A stretch of 8,456 nucleotides of DNA from Chloroflexota bacterium (GTDB lineage: Bacteria > Chloroflexota > Limnocylindria > Limnocylindrales > CSP1-4), in contig JACDBP010000314.1 of the NCBI GenBank assembly GCA_013694835.1, forward strand, positions 1 to 8,456, given 5' to 3'. Below the pieces are notes generated by a model. That model saw only the letters and a list, made by a program, of their open reading frames with translations, did not search any database and was not told the DNA's origin. Both the position numbers and the translations under genes were made by a program. Shown here piece after piece: positions 6,230-8,456 of this stretch; position 1 is the first letter of the stretch, and each line of letters opens with the position of its first letter.

Positions 6230-7176
6230 GTGGTGCCGCTGAACCAGCGCAGGTCGGCGAGGCCGAATCCTCCCGGGTCGGGCAGACCCGCCCGGATGAC
6301 GGCGTCGGAGAACGGGGTGGCGGGCAGCAGGTCGTCGGGCAGTCGGTCGGCGAACGGCGCCGGCTCGGTGATGCCCTCCGCGAGGATCCGCACCTGGGAC
6401 AGCGACACCAGCGGCGTCGTCATCAGCCGCTCGGCGAGCCAGGCGATGACCAGGTGGACTGCGATGGGGAGGCGGACGAAGCGGGGCCGCCGACCGGTGA
6501 CGCGGGCCGCGCGGCGGACGGCCTCGCCGAGCGGCATCTCGTCGGGACCGAGCACCGCCAGCGTCCGATTCGCCAGCCGTGGGTCGCCGGTCACGGCCGC
6601 CACCAGCACCCTCGCCACGTCGTCCACCGCCACGGGACGCACCGGCCGTTCTCGCAGGCCGACCAGCCCGAAGATGGGGAACGTTTGGAAGGCGTGGCTC
6701 AGGTGGTCGAGCATGTGATCGCCCCGCCCGTGGATGACGCCGGCCTTGAGGACGGTCCAGGTCAGTCCGGACCCGCGGATCGACTCCTCGGCGGTCCACT
6801 TGGAGCGGTGATAGGCCGTCGGACCGTCGGGCCGTGCGCGCAGGAAGCTCAGGATGGCGAGGCGCTGGACGCCGGCAAGGCGGGCCGCGGTGATGACCGC
6901 TCGGGTGCCGTCGACGTGGACGGTGGCATAGCTCTGCGATCCGAGCTCGCGGTTGATGCCGGCGCAGTGGGCGACGGCGACGCAGTTTCGGAAGGCGTCC
7001 GCAAGGCGGGCGACGTCCGTGATCTCGGCGTCGATGATGGTCGATCCCGCAGGCAGAGGCTCGCGTCTGCTGCGGCTGCGGCGGCCGATCGCCACCACCT
7101 CGTGGCGGTCCGCGATGAGGCGCCGGGCCAGGTGCCGCCCGACGAAGCCGGTGCCGCCGGTGATGGCGATCCTCAT
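6226..7176 (-). CDS. Atypical SDR / NAD-dependent epimerase (NDUFA9-like NAD(P)-binding protein)
   Basis: A 316-residue Rossmann-fold protein. The N-terminus MRIAITGGTGFVGRHLARRL has the extended/atypical SDR nucleotide motif GGTGFVG (7-13). HCAGINRE is near 70-77, and a YHRSK segment at 122-126 keeps the Tyr-x-x-x-Lys pair of SDR catalysis. The order of blocks (VLKAGVIHG at 142-150, RPVAVDDVA at 180-188) resembles the NDUFA9-like/complex-I-associated group, whose bacterial members mostly lack a known substrate. A mildly hydrophobic segment (235-250) is too short and polar for a convincing membrane helix. The ATG at 7176-7174 overlaps the upstream DCC stop (ATGA), and its own stop overlaps the next ATG in the same way. 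The longer open frame upstream is not family-like. The reaction and substrate cannot be named. A quinone or lipid-linked reductase role is only a guess from the family. Confidence 0.9.
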   Translation of the reverse strand: MRIAITGGTGFVGRHLARRLIADRHEVVAIGRRSRSRREPLPAGSTIIDAEITDVARLADAFRNCVAVAHCAGINRELGSQSYATVHVDGTRAVITAARLAGVQRLAILSFLRARPDGPTAYHRSKWTAEESIRGSGLTWTVLKAGVIHGRGDHMLDHLSHAFQTFPIFGLVGLRERPVRPVAVDDVARVLVAAVTGDPRLANRTLAVLGPDEMPLGEAVRRAARVTGRRPRFVRLPIAVHLVIAWLAERLMTTPLVSLSQVRILAEGITEPAPFADRLPDDLLPATPFSDAVIRAGLPDPGGFGLADLRWFSGTT

Positions 7177-7565
7177 CGGGGCAGCCGATCCACGGCACAC
7201 ACGTCGTCGCCGAGCAGATGGCTCAGGCGGTGCCGGTTCCGGGCCACCAGGTCGTACACGGGTTCGACGAGCCCGCGAAGGATCGGCAGCCTGGCTGCGA
7301 GCCCGAGCGGACGGAGGAGCGGCAGGACATCCGCGATCCGCATCCACGCTGTCCCACCCGCGGACCAACGCCCGTGGTGGTCGCGCACGTGCATCGACTC
7401 GAGCAGCCGCGCCACCGGCGGCGCATCGGGCGTCAGCTCGGCGGCCTCGTGAAGCGGCGCAAGCTCCAGCCGGCCCGCCCGATCGAGCATCCTGAGGACC
7501 TGGGCGGATCGTGTGCAGAAGCCGCAATCGGCGTCGTAGAAGACCATCAGGCGTGCCGCGCTCAT
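7173..7565 (-). CDS. DCC-family thiol-disulfide oxidoreductase-like protein (DUF393)
   Basis: A small protein of 130 residues. It begins with the family signature VFYDADCGFC (8-17), giving a CxxC pair at Cys14 and Cys17 in a thioredoxin-like setting next to Tyr10-Asp11. It ends with the typical YDLVARNRHRLSHLLG block (104-119) and a further cysteine, Cys123. There is no signal peptide, so it is probably cytosolic. The family is named for its Asp-Cys-Cys pattern and is assumed to do thiol-disulfide chemistry, but physiological substrates are largely unknown. The ATG at 7565-7563 overlaps the regulator stop by 4 bp (ATGA). A purine-rich GGAGGGGG (7582-7575) lies about 9-12 nt upstream and can serve as its Shine-Dalgarno, the best in this operon. 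Its stop overlaps the SDR start. Confidence 0.92.
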   Translation of the reverse strand: MSAARLMVFYDADCGFCTRSAQVLRMLDRAGRLELAPLHEAAELTPDAPPVARLLESMHVRDHHGRWSAGGTAWMRIADVLPLLRPLGLAARLPILRGLVEPVYDLVARNRHRLSHLLGDDVCAVDRLPR

Positions 7566-8293
7566 CGCGAGCTGCCCCCTCCGGCGATGACGCGCACCAC
7601 GCGGCCGACGCCGGGCCGTGCGGCGAGCGAGACCAGGTTGCCCAGGCCCCTTGGCGAGAGCCCGGCAAGTGTCGTCGCCGCCGCGGCCAGGTCCGCGGCC
7701 GGGATGTGGGGGAGGGCCGCGAACAAGCGGTCGAGCGCCGTGTCATCGAGGCGGTCCAGCACATCGAACAGGCGCCGAAGCGCATCCGTATCGGCCCGAG
7801 CGAAGGCCGCCAGCGCATGGTCGAAGCGACCGACGAACTCCAGGAGCGAACCGAGCCGGTCGGCGAGGGCACGGGTCTCGGGATCGCCCCTGACGGCCGC
7901 CGCCTGGGCGCGGTACTGCTCCAGGAGGCCGACGACCGGGTCGCCTTCGCGCGCCTTTCGAGCGCTGATGACGCGTCCGAACCACTCCCAGTGGTCGAGG
8001 ACGGCGACCCAGGCGGTGCCCGCCGGTCCCCGTTGGCCGCTTCGGCGCAGTCCGGGCGCCCGCTCGATGATCCCCCACGCCTCGCACTCGGCCAGCGCCA
8101 CGCGGGTGGCGCGGTGGCTCAGCCCCAGCGCACGAGACATCTCCGATTCGGTGTGTGGGCCGCCGAGTACGAGGAGGTAGCCCTGGACCGCCGCTGTTGA
8201 CGGCGCCACGCCCCATGCGCTGCCCATCCGGCCCCAGGCCGAGGCAAAGTCCCGGCGCAGCGTGTCGGCGGTGCTCGGTTCGGTGGCGGTCAT
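7562..8293 (-). CDS. GbsR/MarR-family transcriptional regulator with long C-terminal extension
   Basis: A 243-residue regulator. The first 115 residues follow the GbsR/MarR plan: a helical FASAWGRMGSAWGVAPSTAAVQGYL start (16-40), then a winged helix-turn-helix with PHTESEMSRALGLSHRATRVALAECEAWGIIER (46-78) and the wing (about 80-100). GbsR-type proteins are usually near 170-190 residues. Here residues about 125-243 add an Ala/Leu/Arg-rich, mostly helical segment of unknown role that includes a run of similar helices (160-215). The ATG at 8293-8291 is chosen because the family-like sequence starts right after it and the palindromic promoter lies just upstream. The frame stays open for 43 more codons, but those cross that promoter. 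It is the first gene of the operon and the likely autoregulator. The GbsR name comes from glycine-betaine synthesis control, but no choline or betaine gene is present here, so the effector is unknown. Confidence 0.88.
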   Translation of the reverse strand: MTATEPSTADTLRRDFASAWGRMGSAWGVAPSTAAVQGYLLVLGGPHTESEMSRALGLSHRATRVALAECEAWGIIERAPGLRRSGQRGPAGTAWVAVLDHWEWFGRVISARKAREGDPVVGLLEQYRAQAAAVRGDPETRALADRLGSLLEFVGRFDHALAAFARADTDALRRLFDVLDRLDDTALDRLFAALPHIPAADLAAAATTLAGLSPRGLGNLVSLAARPGVGRVVRVIAGGGSSR

Positions 8294-8311
8294 TGGTCGG
8301 TACTCGACAGC

Positions 8312-8336
8312 GGATACTCGATACGTGACAGTATCC
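8312..8336. promoter_or_regulatory. Nested palindrome, candidate operator of the GbsR-type regulator
   Basis: GGATACT (8312-8318) and AGTATCC (8330-8336) form a perfect 7-bp inverted repeat around 11 bp. A second palindrome, GATAC-N6-GTATC (8320-8335), shares the right arm. TACTCGA is also repeated directly 14 bp apart (8301-8307 and 8315-8321). The element lies between the TATACT box and the regulator ATG, over the expected transcription start, where a bound dimer would block transcription. Its AT-rich make-up stands out in this GC-rich window. Binding by the adjacent regulator is inferred. Confidence 0.6.
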
Positions 8337-8342
8337 AGTATA
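8337..8342 (-). promoter_or_regulatory. -10 box of the regulator-DCC-SDR-YcaQ operon
   Basis: On the minus strand this reads TATACT, one mismatch from TATAAT and the best -10 in the window. The transcript would start near 8330, inside the palindrome, with a leader of about 37 nt. A GATACT five bases downstream is an alternative -10. No strong -35 is seen at 16-18 bp; GTTTCA on the minus strand (8359-8354) is a poor match and is better spaced for the GATACT alternative. Confidence 0.5.
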
Positions 8343-8456
8343 TCGCGGCGGCGTGAAACCGCGATTGGGGGGGCGGCAGCGCAGCCGGACGGCCACGCCA
8401 CGGCGGCCGCGCCGCGCCTCACGCTTTCAAACGATCAGATCCAGGGCGTGTACGGC
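8343..8456. other. Upstream region with no supported gene
   Basis: GC-rich DNA beyond the operon promoter, with a run of seven G at 8367-8373. Short minus-strand frames run in from the right edge and stop at 8427 or 8435, so this could hold the last codons of a neighbouring gene, but the two frames cannot be told apart on so few codons. No ATG-started frame, RNA gene or terminator can be supported. Confidence 0.4.

Noticed and set aside
5093..6718. A 541-codon open frame on the plus strand, antisense to the YcaQ-like and SDR genes
   Set aside because: Its product has no recognisable domain and is biased to Gly, Asp, Val and Ala, as expected for the complement of a GC-rich gene. The minus-strand frames carry clear family motifs throughout.
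7177..7872. An extra 232-codon N-terminal extension of the SDR gene
   Set aside because: It overlaps the DCC and regulator genes in another frame. The Rossmann motif starts at the ATG at 7176, which also forms the ATGA overlap.
8294..8422. A 43-codon N-terminal extension of the GbsR-type regulator
   Set aside because: It would run through the TATACT box and the palindrome, and its residues are low-complexity with no family similarity.
8427..8456. Possible last codons of a minus-strand gene entering from the right edge
   Set aside because: At least two frames end plausibly within 30 bases (stops at 8427 and 8435), and there is too little sequence to choose or to identify a product.
1..8456. 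tRNA, rRNA, CRISPR, IS elements, attachment sites
   Set aside because: No repeat-spacer pattern, transposase-like protein, terminal inverted repeats or cloverleaf-forming segment was seen on either strand.

Overview
This is an 8.5 kb stretch of high-GC bacterial chromosome, densely packed with genes and with almost no non-coding space. It holds eight protein genes (one cut by the window edge), no RNA genes, no mobile elements and no CRISPR array. The lineage cannot be fixed from the sequence. The high GC content, widespread stop/start overlaps, and a class V aminotransferase placed directly before a long-form serA fit Chloroflexota (soil or freshwater lineages) or Actinomycetota. I would not go further without a marker gene.

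Region 1 (1-3392, minus strand) looks like a serine-biosynthesis operon. In transcription order it has a class V PLP aminotransferase of the alanine-glyoxylate/serine-pyruvate type (3392-2175), a long-form D-3-phosphoglycerate dehydrogenase SerA with a C-terminal ACT domain (2167-602), and a histidine phosphatase that runs off the left edge (602-1). The spacings are 7 bp and then a 1-bp TGATG overlap. The simplest reading is that the three genes supply the dehydrogenase, transaminase and phosphatase steps of the phosphorylated serine pathway, with non-orthologous enzymes for steps 2 and 3. The last two roles are inferred from position.

Region 2 (3393-3496) is a 104-bp divergent promoter region. 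To its right on the plus strand is rarA/mgsA (3497-5014), the replication-fork AAA+ ATPase. A TAGACT hexamer ends 6 nt before its ATG, which suggests a leaderless mRNA.

Region 3 (5015-5083) is a 69-bp convergent gap with an imperfect hairpin that may end transcription from both sides.

Region 4 (5084-8293, minus strand) is a second operon of four genes joined by three successive 4-bp ATGA overlaps. In transcription order these are a GbsR/MarR-type regulator with a long extra C-terminal half, a DCC-family (DUF393) thiol-disulfide protein, an atypical NAD(P)-binding SDR/epimerase, and a YcaQ-family winged-helix DNA glycosylase carrying a QYD active-site motif. A nested palindrome lies between a TATACT -10 box and the regulator's ATG, which suggests that the operon is autoregulated. 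The last 114 bases (8343-8456) contain no gene I can support.

Nothing here is clearly a new defence or mobile system. The most interesting points are the complete non-canonical serine operon and the regulator-redox-SDR-glycosylase operon with its operator-like palindrome, which lies tail to tail with rarA.
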